Assembly: GCA_905215405.1 (NCBI GenBank)
Contig: CAJMQE010000014.1
Coordinates: 1 to 56,905, forward strand
Length of the DNA: 56,905 nucleotides
Origin: an uncultured bacterium
Lineage (GTDB): Bacteria > Bacillota > Clostridia > Lachnospirales > Lachnospiraceae
Direction of reading: 5' to 3'
Made by a program: the position numbers and the translations under genes
Notes under the pieces: generated by a model
What the model was told of the DNA's origin: nothing
What the model saw: only the letters and a program-made list of their open reading frames with translations
Databases searched by the model: none
Part shown: one piece after another, positions 1-8,292 of the stretch
Numbering within the stretch: the first letter of the stretch is position 1
Layout: the number at the start of each line of letters is the position of its first letter

Positions 1-50
1 CTCCGTTGGGAGAAACTCCGATGAACTCAACAGGCTAAAGCCCATAATAA
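1..50. other. possible right end of an IS200/IS605-type element (edge fragment)
   Basis: The first 50 bases fold into short nested hairpins: GGAG-AAA-CTCC inside GTTG/CAAC, followed by GGC-TAAA-GCC. Small subterminal hairpins of this kind are typical of the right ends of IS200/IS605 elements and the RNA downstream of tnpB. No transposase gene is inside the window, so the assignment is a guess. It could also be the end of another structured RNA. Confidence 0.25.
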
Positions 51-51
51 A

Positions 52-117
52 AAAAAGACATGAATTCTAATTTCTTCTCCAGTATCTTATCGATTGGATT
101 AGAATTCATGTCTTTTT
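52..117. terminator. long bidirectional hairpin terminator
   Basis: Two perfectly complementary 20-base arms (52-71 and 98-117) enclose a 26-base loop. The left arm is preceded by an A-run and the right arm ends in a T-run, so the hairpin can stop transcription in both directions. On the minus strand it lies after the L,D-transpeptidase-like gene and probably ends that transcript. Confidence 0.8.
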
Positions 118-257
118 ATAAGATCATTTACTAACTGACCAGTTGTTTTTACGCATTGTAATTTCTGCTTAATCAATTTTTTCATTGCGTAACAGTTTTT
201 AACATTTACAAAATATAACGATCTAACTTATTTTATATTATAGGTACAAAAGGAAGA

Positions 258-1433
258 CTAGTGTCCTGCTCCATTGCTTTGTTGTTCCTGTTGACCACTT
301 CCAGCAGAAGATGTAGCCGCCTGAGTTTGCTGTGCATTGTTCTGTTGGTCCTGACCATTCTGCTGATTCTGATTGCTGCTACCACTATTGCCAGGATCAG
401 ATGTTCCACCATTGTTATTTGCGGGTGTATCAGCAATTGTTTCCGGTGCTGCCTGTTCTGCAGAAGTCTCTGCCTCTGTTTCCTCTGTGCCATCATGTAC
501 ATTGATGATACTCTGATATGCGATCTTAGTACCATATTCGTCGACCAGATTGTAGGTCACGATATATCTGCCTGGAGTTGTGTTATCGTAGCTTCCTGTC
601 AGATAAACATAAGATGTAATATCATTATTATTGGTATCAGCAGCAAATATGCCATTCCAAAGATCAATGGTCTCACCAATACTAATATCAAAGTCTTGAA
701 CTCCTCTTAAAAACCAGACCTGAGCTGGAGAAACTTTTTCAGCATTTTCAATGCCAGATGTATCAACTCCCTCAACTTCAGACAAAGGAGTCACTTCAGC
801 AAGTGCAATAGCGGGTTCTTCATCTGGATCTGAATACACAATTACCTTCGTGCTTTTTCCGCAGTTCTCATAGATCCATTTTGCGTCATCAATTTGCAGA
901 TAAATGGAGCCAATCGATGCCGTTTTACCAAGATTGTTGTATGCTGCCTGTATAATTGAGTTCGTACTTTCAGTTCTAAATGGAGCTGAGTGAATATAGA
1001 CATTTACACCTGCACGGGAAGTATATTCACCATATACGTCGTCGGCAATCTTTCTCCATATGTACTTTTCTGAAATTTCAGTAGTACCTTCCTCTACATT
1101 GGAATTTACTGAACAAACAAAAGTTTTAACAGGATCAAGGAGTTCCCCACTTGCCGTAACTTTATAGATTGTTATAAAATTTTTGGCCTTATTAACTCTG
1201 ATACAATAAGAATTATTATCGGCCAGATAGGTTGTATTGCTTTCTGTTTCATCTGTATCTACGACAGAACTTTCTTCTTTATCAGCAGAAGGGCTGCTTA
1301 ACCCATTCGCTATTGCATAAAAGATAAAAATACTCAACACTACAAGTATTAAGCAATATAAAGCAGAATGTTTGTTAAACAGCCACTTTCTGATATCATT
1401 TTTTCTTGAACTAATACTAAACTTTGCTTTCAT
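258..1433 (-). CDS. membrane-anchored L,D-transpeptidase (YkuD)-like protein lacking the catalytic Cys
   Basis: 391 residues. An N-terminal membrane anchor (about 22-45) places the rest outside the cell. Residues about 70-200 follow the YkuD L,D-transpeptidase pattern, which normally forms 3-3 cross-links in peptidoglycan using a Cys in the motif SHGC-x-R. The upstream conserved His survives (H148 in YIHSAPF), but the core motif reads S173-I174-G175-S176-I177-Y178, so His, Cys and Arg are all replaced. The flanking pattern (GKTAS before, DDAKWIYENC after) is intact. Residues about 245-320 look like an Ig-type DUF5011 domain, and the C-terminus is a low-complexity tail rich in Gln, Asn and Ser. 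The start follows TTTAGGAAT. Likely a non-catalytic wall-binding or regulatory paralogue; activity is not expected. Confidence 0.75.
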   Translation of the reverse strand: MKAKFSISSRKNDIRKWLFNKHSALYCLILVVLSIFIFYAIANGLSSPSADKEESSVVDTDETESNTTYLADNNSYCIRVNKAKNFITIYKVTASGELLDPVKTFVCSVNSNVEEGTTEISEKYIWRKIADDVYGEYTSRAGVNVYIHSAPFRTESTNSIIQAAYNNLGKTASIGSIYLQIDDAKWIYENCGKSTKVIVYSDPDEEPAIALAEVTPLSEVEGVDTSGIENAEKVSPAQVWFLRGVQDFDISIGETIDLWNGIFAADTNNNDITSYVYLTGSYDNTTPGRYIVTYNLVDEYGTKIAYQSIINVHDGTEETEAETSAEQAAPETIADTPANNNGGTSDPGNSGSSNQNQQNGQDQQNNAQQTQAATSSAGSGQQEQQSNGAGH

Positions 1434-1477
1434 AAGATATTCCTAAAACTATTTTCTGTTTTTTCCAGCAGCATGAG

Positions 1478-2116
1478 CTATTTCTGGCTATTTTGAATCT
1501 TCTCTTTAATCTCGATATAGTTCTTAATAAGTTCAATACAGCCTGTCGTACCTAACTTACTGCTATCGATACAAAGATCATAGCTCTTAGCTTCGCCCCA
1601 CTTTTTGCTGGTATAATAATTATAATAACTTGCTCTTCTTTTATCATTTTTATGAATCAGATCAGCTGCTTTTGATTCACTTAAATCATAAAGCTTCTTA
1701 ACTCGTTCAATACGAGCTTCTTTTGGTGCTTTAATAAATACACTGATTGCATAAGGATTCTTTTCCAATGCATAGTCAGCACAACGTCCGACGATTACAC
1801 AGGATTCTTTTTCAGCCAGCTTCTTAATTGAATCGAACTGAGCAAGAAATACTTTATGGTTGATTGGCATGTCAACATATGAAGTAGTATAACCCAGTGA
1901 ATATGTATCCATTACTAATGAATATAAAAAGCTGTTCGTTGGTTTTTCATCGTGGTTTGCAAAGAGTTCTTCACAAAGACCACTCTCTTTTGCGGCAAGT
2001 TGAAGCAATTCCTTATCATAACATTTAACTCCCATTTCTTCAGCTAGTTTCTGACCAATATCATGACCACCACTGCCAAATTCTCTTCCAATTGTAATAA
2101 CTGTTCTTTCATTCAT
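1478..2116 (-). CDS. cytidylate kinase-like family protein
   Basis: 212 residues, matching the Cytidylate_kin2 (AAK-like P-loop) family. The N-terminal P-loop is ITIGREFGSGGHDIG, followed by YDKELL, which is characteristic of this family. Members resemble CMP kinase, but the substrate is not established. An Arg-rich lid region (KAPKEARIERV) lies near residue 130. An ideal AAGGAGGTAAT site precedes the ATG. It sits 44 bp upstream of the degenerate L,D-transpeptidase gene, so the two may be co-transcribed. A possible TATAAT -10 lies at 2155-2160 with only a weak -35. The true housekeeping cmk is not in this window. Confidence 0.8.
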   Translation of the reverse strand: MNERTVITIGREFGSGGHDIGQKLAEEMGVKCYDKELLQLAAKESGLCEELFANHDEKPTNSFLYSLVMDTYSLGYTTSYVDMPINHKVFLAQFDSIKKLAEKESCVIVGRCADYALEKNPYAISVFIKAPKEARIERVKKLYDLSESKAADLIHKNDKRRASYYNYYTSKKWGEAKSYDLCIDSSKLGTTGCIELIKNYIEIKEKIQNSQK

Positions 2117-2264
2117 AAGGATTACCTCCTTGTTTCTCTATTTATTGTACTATTATTATACATCAACTGGAAAATTTTTACCACTTAATATTCTGAATTT
2201 ACATATAAATTTTAGAATTGATTCATATTTTAATACAATTTTAATAGTGAACAGATTATATATC

Positions 2265-2393
2265 CTAATCAATTAAGAGATATAGATCTGGCTGAGCAAA
2301 GTCGTTACATACTGGCTGTCCGCACCAAGTACAAGTAACCCGGTAATCCTTATCAGTTATATTGTATCTTTTATTCCGCTGTTTTAATTTCAC
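2265..2393 (-). CDS. possible small ORF with CxxC motif (42 aa)
   Basis: In the 337-bp space between the cytidylate kinase-like gene and sdaAA, a GTG-initiated frame of 42 codons runs on the minus strand. Its middle reads RVTCTWCGQPVC, resembling half of a zinc ribbon, and its base composition is less AT-rich than the flanks. I see no ribosome-binding site, and a stop codon lies directly before the GTG. It may be a gene remnant, the tail of a lost gene, or chance. The rest of the gap shows nothing else that I recognise. Confidence 0.25.
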   Translation of the reverse strand: MKLKQRNKRYNITDKDYRVTCTWCGQPVCNDFAQPDLYLLID

Positions 2394-2453
2394 TTACAGA
2401 ATTTCGCGATAACGTACAAATTCAAATAAGCAAAATACAATTCAAATGATTTT

Positions 2454-3347
2454 TTAATTGTAGCGAATTTTATCCATCTTTTCCTGTACTTCAATTCCCT
2501 TGAGGGTTGCAGCACATCCACCTGTTGCAGTTTCTTTGTACTTTGGATTCATATTATCGCCTATTTCGCGCATTGCATCAATGACCTGATCCGCTGGAAT
2601 CTGACTGACGATGCCAGCAAGTGCAAGGTCTGCCGCCGCCAAAGCGTTAACCGCTCCAGCTACATTTCTTTTCACACAGGGAACTTCTACAAGGCCCGCA
2701 ACTGGATCACATACCAGTCCCAGCTGATTCTTGAGAGCAATCGCAACTGCGTGACTGATTTGCTCACAAGAACCGTTTCTGATGTATACCAGTGCCCCAG
2801 CTGCCATTGCAGATGCAGCTCCGACTTCAGCCTGACATCCGCCAGCTGCACCCGCTATATAGGCACGTTCTGCAATTACCTGACCAATTCCGGCCGTAAC
2901 AAACAACGCTTCAATTATTTTTTTCTCGAGATCTTGTTCCTTATCTCCAAAATATTTAAAATACGTGATCAACACTGCGGGAATGACCCCACAGGAGCCT
3001 GCAGTTGGTGCAGCCACAATTCGCTTCATACATGCGTTAGATTCTCCCATTTTGAGAGCCTCTTTCATAACATTCGCTGTGAAATCTCCTGACAGTGTAT
3101 TGCCTTTTTGCATATATTCTTCCATGTACTGTCCTGCTCCACCGACCATTCCACTTTTGGATTTTAGATCTGCGTTATAAGTATTGCTGGCGTCCAACAT
3201 TACATCCCACATTTTTTTCATGGTCGCAAATGATTCTTCCTGAGATACACCACGTTCTTTACAGTCTGTATCCATGATTACCTGGCAAAAACTTTTATTC
3301 TCTTTCTCACATATATCATTAATCAGTTGTATGGAATTAAGTCCCAT
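2454..3347 (-). CDS. sdaAA: L-serine ammonia-lyase, iron-sulfur-dependent, alpha subunit
   Basis: The catalytic subunit deaminates L-serine to pyruvate and ammonia with a [4Fe-4S] cluster. Family signatures include APTAGSCGVIPA, GGCQAEVGAASAMAAG and CDPVAGLVEVPC; the cysteines in these stretches are the expected cluster ligands. The frame can open at 3374, but that ATG lacks a ribosome site, whereas the ATG at 3347 is preceded by AAAGGGAGTGAGCAA. I therefore prefer 3347, giving 297 residues, which fits the subunit's usual size. It lies 59 bp downstream of sdaAB, and the two form the heterodimeric enzyme typical of Clostridia and Bacillus. Confidence 0.93.
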   Translation of the reverse strand: MGLNSIQLINDICEKENKSFCQVIMDTDCKERGVSQEESFATMKKMWDVMLDASNTYNADLKSKSGMVGGAGQYMEEYMQKGNTLSGDFTANVMKEALKMGESNACMKRIVAAPTAGSCGVIPAVLITYFKYFGDKEQDLEKKIIEALFVTAGIGQVIAERAYIAGAAGGCQAEVGAASAMAAGALVYIRNGSCEQISHAVAIALKNQLGLVCDPVAGLVEVPCVKRNVAGAVNALAAADLALAGIVSQIPADQVIDAMREIGDNMNPKYKETATGGCAATLKGIEVQEKMDKIRYN

Positions 3348-3406
3348 TTGCTCACTCCCTTTTCTATAATCCATTTTATAACTTGTTTAAGAATTTATTC
3401 TCTATA

Positions 3407-4066
3407 TTAGATCGCATTTACATAGGTTACTTTAATAACGCCTTCCAAATGTTCGAGCCATTTGATTGAATCTGCTGGAACTTCCTGATCCGTTTCAATA
3501 ACCATAACTGCATATCCACCTCTGGAATCTCTGAAAAGCTGCATCGTTGCAATATTTACAGATTTATGAGATAGCATGGAAGTTACCTCTGCTACATGTC
3601 CAGGCTGATCAACATTGTGTACGATCAGCGTATTGTATTCTCCAGAAAAATTTACAGCAATGCCATCTATTTCATTGACCAGTATCCGGCCGCCACCAAT
3701 CGACGAAGCCTGGACACTAAGTTCACGACCGTTTTTTCCAGTCAATTGAATCAACGCTGTATTTGGATGCGCATTTTTCAGTGTCTTATATTCAAATTGA
3801 TACTGCAAGCCGGCAGCATCTGCAATTTTTCCACTGTTTGGAATGTCTGGATTATCAGGCTTCATTCCCAGCAAACCACCGATAATTGCATTATTGGTTC
3901 CATGTCCGGCACCGGTAGCGGCAAAGGAACCATGAAGAATGATATTTGCCCGTGCTGGTTCTTCATCCAGCAATTCTCTGGCAATTAATCCAATTTTGGC
4001 TGCACCTGCCGTGTGAGAACTGGAAGGTCCGACCATTACTGGTCCGATAATATCAAAAATATTCAT
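3407..4066 (-). CDS. sdaAB: L-serine ammonia-lyase, iron-sulfur-dependent, beta subunit
   Basis: 219 residues. The N-terminal half carries the serine dehydratase beta motif GPSSSHTAGAAKIG, and residues about 148-215 form an ACT domain (VDQPGHVAEVTSML, then GGYAVMVIETD), which usually senses an amino acid. It is the first gene of the sdaAB-sdaAA pair, with GGAG upstream of its ATG. The terminator at 4185-4216 separates it from the preceding rluD-type gene, so the pair should have its own promoter in the 119 bp between. Confidence 0.93.
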   Translation of the reverse strand: MNIFDIIGPVMVGPSSSHTAGAAKIGLIARELLDEEPARANIILHGSFAATGAGHGTNNAIIGGLLGMKPDNPDIPNSGKIADAAGLQYQFEYKTLKNAHPNTALIQLTGKNGRELSVQASSIGGGRILVNEIDGIAVNFSGEYNTLIVHNVDQPGHVAEVTSMLSHKSVNIATMQLFRDSRGGYAVMVIETDQEVPADSIKWLEHLEGVIKVTYVNAI

Positions 4067-4184
4067 ATTTTACTCCATTTCTATACAGAATTTCTGCACA
4101 CTAATCTTATTTTATACAGATGTCAGGATATCATTCAGTTTGAGTTATAAATCAAGCCATCTGCTTAGATTCTTAATTCTGATT

Positions 4185-4216
4185 AAAAAAGTCCCCAACT
4201 CATAAGCTGGAGACTT
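4185..4216 (-). terminator. rho-independent terminator of the lspA-rluD operon
   Basis: On the minus strand an 11-bp stem (with two G-T pairs) and a 6-base loop are followed by six T residues. It lies 128 bp beyond the rluD-type stop codon and before sdaAB. Confidence 0.8.
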
Positions 4217-4343
4217 CATTGTCACAATTACTTATATTTGATTTCTGTAAAACTTCATTATTGTAAAAATTTTCATTCGTAAGATTTATTTTAAAAATTT
4301 ATTAAAAAAACGGATTCCATTTTTAAGAATTATATTTTCAACC

Positions 4344-5258
4344 TTATTTATGAAGGATTTCCATTAAATGTTGAAAATAGTCAGGAATTGGTGCTTCAAA
4401 TTCCATATACTCTTTTGTACGAGGATGGATAAATCCAAGTACTCTTGCATGCAACGTTTGTCCAGTTAAATGAAATGGACATTTTGCTGAACAATATACA
4501 TCATCTCCAAGAAGAGGATGTCCAATACTTGCCATATGAACGCGAATCTGATGCGTTCTTCCAGTTTCCAGCTGACACTCTATCAATGAATATCTCTCAT
4601 AATTTTCAAGAACGCGGTAGTGTGTGACTGCTCTTCTTCCATTTGCCCTATCAATGGCCATTTTCTTACGATCAACAGGATTTCTTCCGATAGGCGCATC
4701 TATCGTACCAGTTTCCTCTTTAAAATTATTATAAACAATTGCATTATACTTTCGTGTAATTGAATGTACACTTAGCTGTTCTGCAAGTGAATTATGCGCA
4801 TAGTCATTTTTGCAAGCAACAATCGCACCCGTTGTATTCATATCGATCCTGTGTACAATACCAGGTCTCATAACACCATTAATTCCAGAGAGATTATCTT
4901 TGCAGTGATACATCAGTGCATTCACCATTGTACCAGTGTAATGACCGGCTGCCGGATGAACGACCATTCCCTTCGGTTTGTTGATCACAATTAGATCGTC
5001 ATCTTCATAAAGAATATCCAGTGGAATATTTTCCGGTACAATTTCCGGATCCTTTAATTCAGGTAATGTAACGGTAATCTGATCGCCTGCATTTGTCTTA
5101 TAATTCGCTTTAACAATCTTTTCATTTACCAGTACATTTCCATCCTTAATGAGCTTTTGCAGAAAAGATCTTGAACTATCTGCTATCATTTCTGAAAGAT
5201 ATTTGTCAAGTCTTTCATTTGCGTTCTGCTCGTCAATTAAAAATGTAGTTGTTTCCAT
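4344..5258 (-). CDS. rluD: RluA/RluD-family 23S rRNA pseudouridine synthase
   Basis: 304 residues. An N-terminal S4 RNA-binding domain (about 12-75: ANERLDKYLSEM, FLQKLIKDGNVLVN) precedes the synthase domain. The catalytic motif is GIVHRIDMNTTGAIV, with Asp in HRID as the expected nucleophile, and CQLETGRTHQIRVHM marks the C-terminal core. It isomerises uridines in 23S rRNA. It follows lspA by 39 bp, the usual lspA-rluD pairing in Firmicutes. The exact target (RluD-type or another RluA-class site) cannot be read from sequence, so the symbol is tentative. Confidence 0.9.
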   Translation of the reverse strand: METTTFLIDEQNANERLDKYLSEMIADSSRSFLQKLIKDGNVLVNEKIVKANYKTNAGDQITVTLPELKDPEIVPENIPLDILYEDDDLIVINKPKGMVVHPAAGHYTGTMVNALMYHCKDNLSGINGVMRPGIVHRIDMNTTGAIVACKNDYAHNSLAEQLSVHSITRKYNAIVYNNFKEETGTIDAPIGRNPVDRKKMAIDRANGRRAVTHYRVLENYERYSLIECQLETGRTHQIRVHMASIGHPLLGDDVYCSAKCPFHLTGQTLHARVLGFIHPRTKEYMEFEAPIPDYFQHLMEILHK

Positions 5259-5297
5259 TGGGTACCACCTGTCTTTATATATTTCTTATCATTTTTC

Positions 5298-5822
5298 TTA
5301 TTGGTTATTTTGCTTGTTCCTTGGAGACAGATAAGCAAAGTCATGCTCCTCATAAACGAACAGAATCAAAATGATCAATATAATCATTGAAACTGTCACA
5401 TAAATATCGGCCACATTAAATATTGGGAAATTGATCAGTTTAAAATAGATAAAATCATGTACATAACTATGTAATGCACGATCGATCATATTTCCTGCAG
5501 CTCCTGCGCAAAGCAGAATCAGAACAACTCTGACTGGAAGATATCTTTTTTCAAGTGGCGTCTTAATCCAGATATAGGTAATCAGCGCAATTATAATTGG
5601 TGTAATGATCAGGAATAATGTTCGTGCACCACTCATCATGCCCCAGGCAGCGCCATCATTCTGCAGATAACAGAACTCAAATACACCTTTGATGATTACA
5701 AATGGATTCTTTCCTTTCAAATTGACAACTGCGAGATATTTCGTAATCTGGTCAATTCCTACTAGTACCACAACTGATAAAAGGTAGGCAATCACACCAA
5801 GGATTCTTTTTTTGCTGTTCAT
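5298..5822 (-). CDS. lspA: lipoprotein signal peptidase (signal peptidase II)
   Basis: 174 residues with four membrane segments. It cleaves signal peptides of prolipoproteins at the membrane. The expected motifs are present: QNDGAAWGMM, AGAAGNMIDRAL and FPIFNVADIYV; the Asp residues in NMIDR and NVADI form the aspartyl protease pair. GGAG lies upstream of the start. The gene is between aroB (12 bp upstream) and the rluD-type gene, apparently in one operon. Confidence 0.95.
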   Translation of the reverse strand: MNSKKRILGVIAYLLSVVVLVGIDQITKYLAVVNLKGKNPFVIIKGVFEFCYLQNDGAAWGMMSGARTLFLIITPIIIALITYIWIKTPLEKRYLPVRVVLILLCAGAAGNMIDRALHSYVHDFIYFKLINFPIFNVADIYVTVSMIILIILILFVYEEHDFAYLSPRNKQNNQ

Positions 5823-5834
5823 AATAACTCCATT

Positions 5835-6926
5835 CTATGCAGTAACAATGCCGACTAAAGATTCTTTCATTTCTTCATCCGTTACTGTTTTATCAATAAA
5901 TGCTTCTCCAATCTGTCTGATCAGAATAAATTTGATTTTACCCGCATCCATTTTTTTATCATTTTTTGAAATAGCTATCACATCATCTATTGTTATGCCC
6001 TGAACCTGCAGTGGAAATTCATACATACGGAACATTTCCATTGCATCTGCCATTTGCTGTTCCGTTATATAACCACGTTTCATAGAAATACGAAGCGCTG
6101 CAACCATTCCCAATATGACACATTCGCCATGATACAGTTTGAATTTCATCAGTTTTTCAATTGCGTGTCCCAATGTATGCCCAAAATTAAGAAGTGCACG
6201 TTCGCCCTGTTCCTTTGGATCATTTTCAACAACAACGCGTTTGATATTACAGCTTACAGAAATCATCTGCTCCAGTGCCTGCATATCCATTGCTTTAATA
6301 GCTGATACATTTGTGCGTAACCATTCATAATATGCTTTATCTTTAATAAAGCCATGTTTAATGATCTCACCAAACCCTGAGTTGAATAACCTCGTATTCA
6401 GTGATTTCAGTGTACTCAAATTAATATATACTAGCTTTGGCTGAAAAAATGCACCGACCATATTTTTGTAACCACGAAAATCTACGCCAGTCTTTCCACC
6501 AATACTCGAGTCAACCTGAGCAAGCAGTGATGTAGGGATTTGAATAAAACTGATACCACGCAAATAAGTGGCCGCAGTAAAGCCTGTCAGATCACCGACA
6601 ACGCCACCACCAAGGGCAATCAGCATATCTTTACGATCAAATTTATTCTGTATCAGGAATTCGTAGACATCTTCTACAGTTTCAAGATTTTTATTTTCTT
6701 CCCCAGCAGGAAATGTATATAAAAACACCTGATTACCTGTCAGTTCAAGTTTTTCTTTAACATCCTTTGCGTAGAGTTTTCCTACATTACTGTCAGTAAC
6801 AATACAGAGTTTTCTGTCTGAAACGTTCAGTTTTATGAATTCACTGGTAAGGTCGTCAAATGATTCTCGAATTATAATATCATAGATTGGTCTTGCTTCT
6901 TCATGTACTGTTATTGTCTGTGCCAT
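5835..6926 (-). CDS. aroB: 3-dehydroquinate synthase
   Basis: Second step of the shikimate pathway: cyclises DAHP to 3-dehydroquinate using NAD and a divalent metal. Signatures are GGGVVGDLTGFTAATYLRG and LNFGHTLGHAIE, which carry nucleotide-binding and metal-ligand residues. The frame extends to 6938, but that ATG overlaps a GGAGG sequence that is correctly placed for the ATG at 6926 (MAQTITV), so 363 residues is preferred. No other aro gene is nearby; it sits between a division-gene cluster and lspA, separated from ylmH by 55 bp. Confidence 0.93.
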   Translation of the reverse strand: MAQTITVHEEARPIYDIIIRESFDDLTSEFIKLNVSDRKLCIVTDSNVGKLYAKDVKEKLELTGNQVFLYTFPAGEENKNLETVEDVYEFLIQNKFDRKDMLIALGGGVVGDLTGFTAATYLRGISFIQIPTSLLAQVDSSIGGKTGVDFRGYKNMVGAFFQPKLVYINLSTLKSLNTRLFNSGFGEIIKHGFIKDKAYYEWLRTNVSAIKAMDMQALEQMISVSCNIKRVVVENDPKEQGERALLNFGHTLGHAIEKLMKFKLYHGECVILGMVAALRISMKRGYITEQQMADAMEMFRMYEFPLQVQGITIDDVIAISKNDKKMDAGKIKFILIRQIGEAFIDKTVTDEEMKESLVGIVTA

Positions 6927-6981
6927 TTCATCCTCCATAAAATATCATTTTATAGTACTAATTTGTTACACTTGGCTTTTG

Positions 6982-7734
6982 TTAAACATATTTATGAACT
7001 GTTGCAATAAATCTTCCTTTTTTCGTCTGGCCGGAGACTCCTTTAAACTGAAACTTGCCATATCCACGAGCCGAAACAATATCATCTTCTTTTAAATTAT
7101 AGCTGTTAGTTGTGATCGTTTTTCCATTCACAAATACTTTCCCAGCTTCGATGATAGAAATCAAGCTTGATCTGGATGCTGAGAAACATAATGCCAGCAC
7201 ACTGTCCAGTCTAACAGAGGCGATACTGCCACTGATTTCCTCATATTGTACTTCACTCGCTTCATCCATTACACTAAATTCGACCATGACCGGAGTATGT
7301 CTGACACGTGTCAGATTATCCACGATATATTGAGCCATTTGTTCCATACAAAAAATATAAGCATCATTGTCACTTACAATAATATCGCCTATTTTGCATC
7401 GCTCAATACCAAGATTCATAATTGCACCAAGGAAATCCCTATGGTTCAGATTCTCAGCAAATTTTTCGCTCAACGGTTTGATCTTTAATGTAACAATAGG
7501 AAGCATTTCATCAAGATCACTATAAGCTGGTAAAAATGCAGCTATCTTTCTTTCGGCTAAATTATAGCCACCCACAGTACTAATACTGACAGGTGGCATA
7601 GTGTTTTTCTGACTTTCTAGAATACTCTGTTCGTTCAGATTCAGAAAATCTGAAAACATAGGAATGTTTCTTTGATAAGCCATATTTGCAAGATCAGATA
7701 GTCTGTTAATTAAAATCTGTTCTTCTTTATTCAT
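6982..7734 (-). CDS. ylmH: YlmH-type S4-domain RNA-binding protein
   Basis: 250 residues. The C-terminal S4 domain (about 175-235) reads VLALCFSASRSSLISIIEAG and VFVNGKTITTNSYNLKEDD. YlmH-family proteins are encoded beside sepF in Gram-positive division clusters, and recent work links them to rescue of stalled ribosomes. It begins 2 bp after the sepF stop codon, with AGGTGATAA overlapping that gene's end, so translational coupling is likely. Confidence 0.88.
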   Translation of the reverse strand: MNKEEQILINRLSDLANMAYQRNIPMFSDFLNLNEQSILESQKNTMPPVSISTVGGYNLAERKIAAFLPAYSDLDEMLPIVTLKIKPLSEKFAENLNHRDFLGAIMNLGIERCKIGDIIVSDNDAYIFCMEQMAQYIVDNLTRVRHTPVMVEFSVMDEASEVQYEEISGSIASVRLDSVLALCFSASRSSLISIIEAGKVFVNGKTITTNSYNLKEDDIVSARGYGKFQFKGVSGQTKKGRFIATVHKYV

Positions 7735-7736
7735 AA

Positions 7737-8279
7737 TTAAAAGTTATCACCTGAGAATGTTGAAAGATCAATTCCCCCGGCAACCAGTTCCTGGAAGTCA
7801 CCTGATACATCAACATTAGGTGGTGTAATAATAAATATGTAATTTGTTACTTTCTGAAGATTACCATTGATGGAATAACTTGATCCAGCTGAAAAATCGA
7901 TAATTCTCTGGGCAATTTCAACATGGATACCTTCCAGATTCAATACAACAGCTTTACCTGTCAGTAATGTATCTGTGATTTCTCTTGCATCTTCAATGGA
8001 TGTTGGTCTGATGACACATACTTCAAGTCCCCTTGGGCCATTCTTCATCTGAATGATCTTGCTGCTCTTCTTTGGTTTTGCAGCTTTCTCTGATTTATCA
8101 TCTTCATAATCATCCTGAAAATCATCACCCGATTTTCCTGAACCAAATAATTTTTTTCTTGATTTTGGTTCATCATCGAATTCGTCATCATATTCTTCAT
8201 CATCATATTCATCATATTCATCATCGTAGTCGTTACTACCTAAGTTTAAGACATCTAATAATTTATTAATCATACCCAT
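7737..8279 (-). CDS. sepF: cell division protein SepF
   Basis: SepF binds FtsZ and anchors the Z-ring to the membrane through an N-terminal amphipathic helix (here MINKLLDVLNLG). An acidic Asp/Glu/Tyr linker (about 15-40) precedes the C-terminal SepF domain (about 85-180; GLEVCVIRPTSIEDAREI, KAVVLNLEGI, VTNYIFIITPP). The frame can be read to 8378, but that would overlap yggS. The ATG at 8279 has TAGGAGAG upstream and yields the canonical 180-residue protein. Part of the yggS-sepF-ylmH cluster. Confidence 0.92.
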   Translation of the reverse strand: MGMINKLLDVLNLGSNDYDDEYDEYDDEEYDDEFDDEPKSRKKLFGSGKSGDDFQDDYEDDKSEKAAKPKKSSKIIQMKNGPRGLEVCVIRPTSIEDAREITDTLLTGKAVVLNLEGIHVEIAQRIIDFSAGSSYSINGNLQKVTNYIFIITPPNVDVSGDFQELVAGGIDLSTFSGDNF

Positions 8280-8292
8280 TTCTACTCTCCTA

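Noticed and set aside
261..710. 149-codon plus-strand frame at the left end
   Set aside because: It is antisense to the Gln/Asn-rich tail and Ig-type domain of the transpeptidase-like gene.
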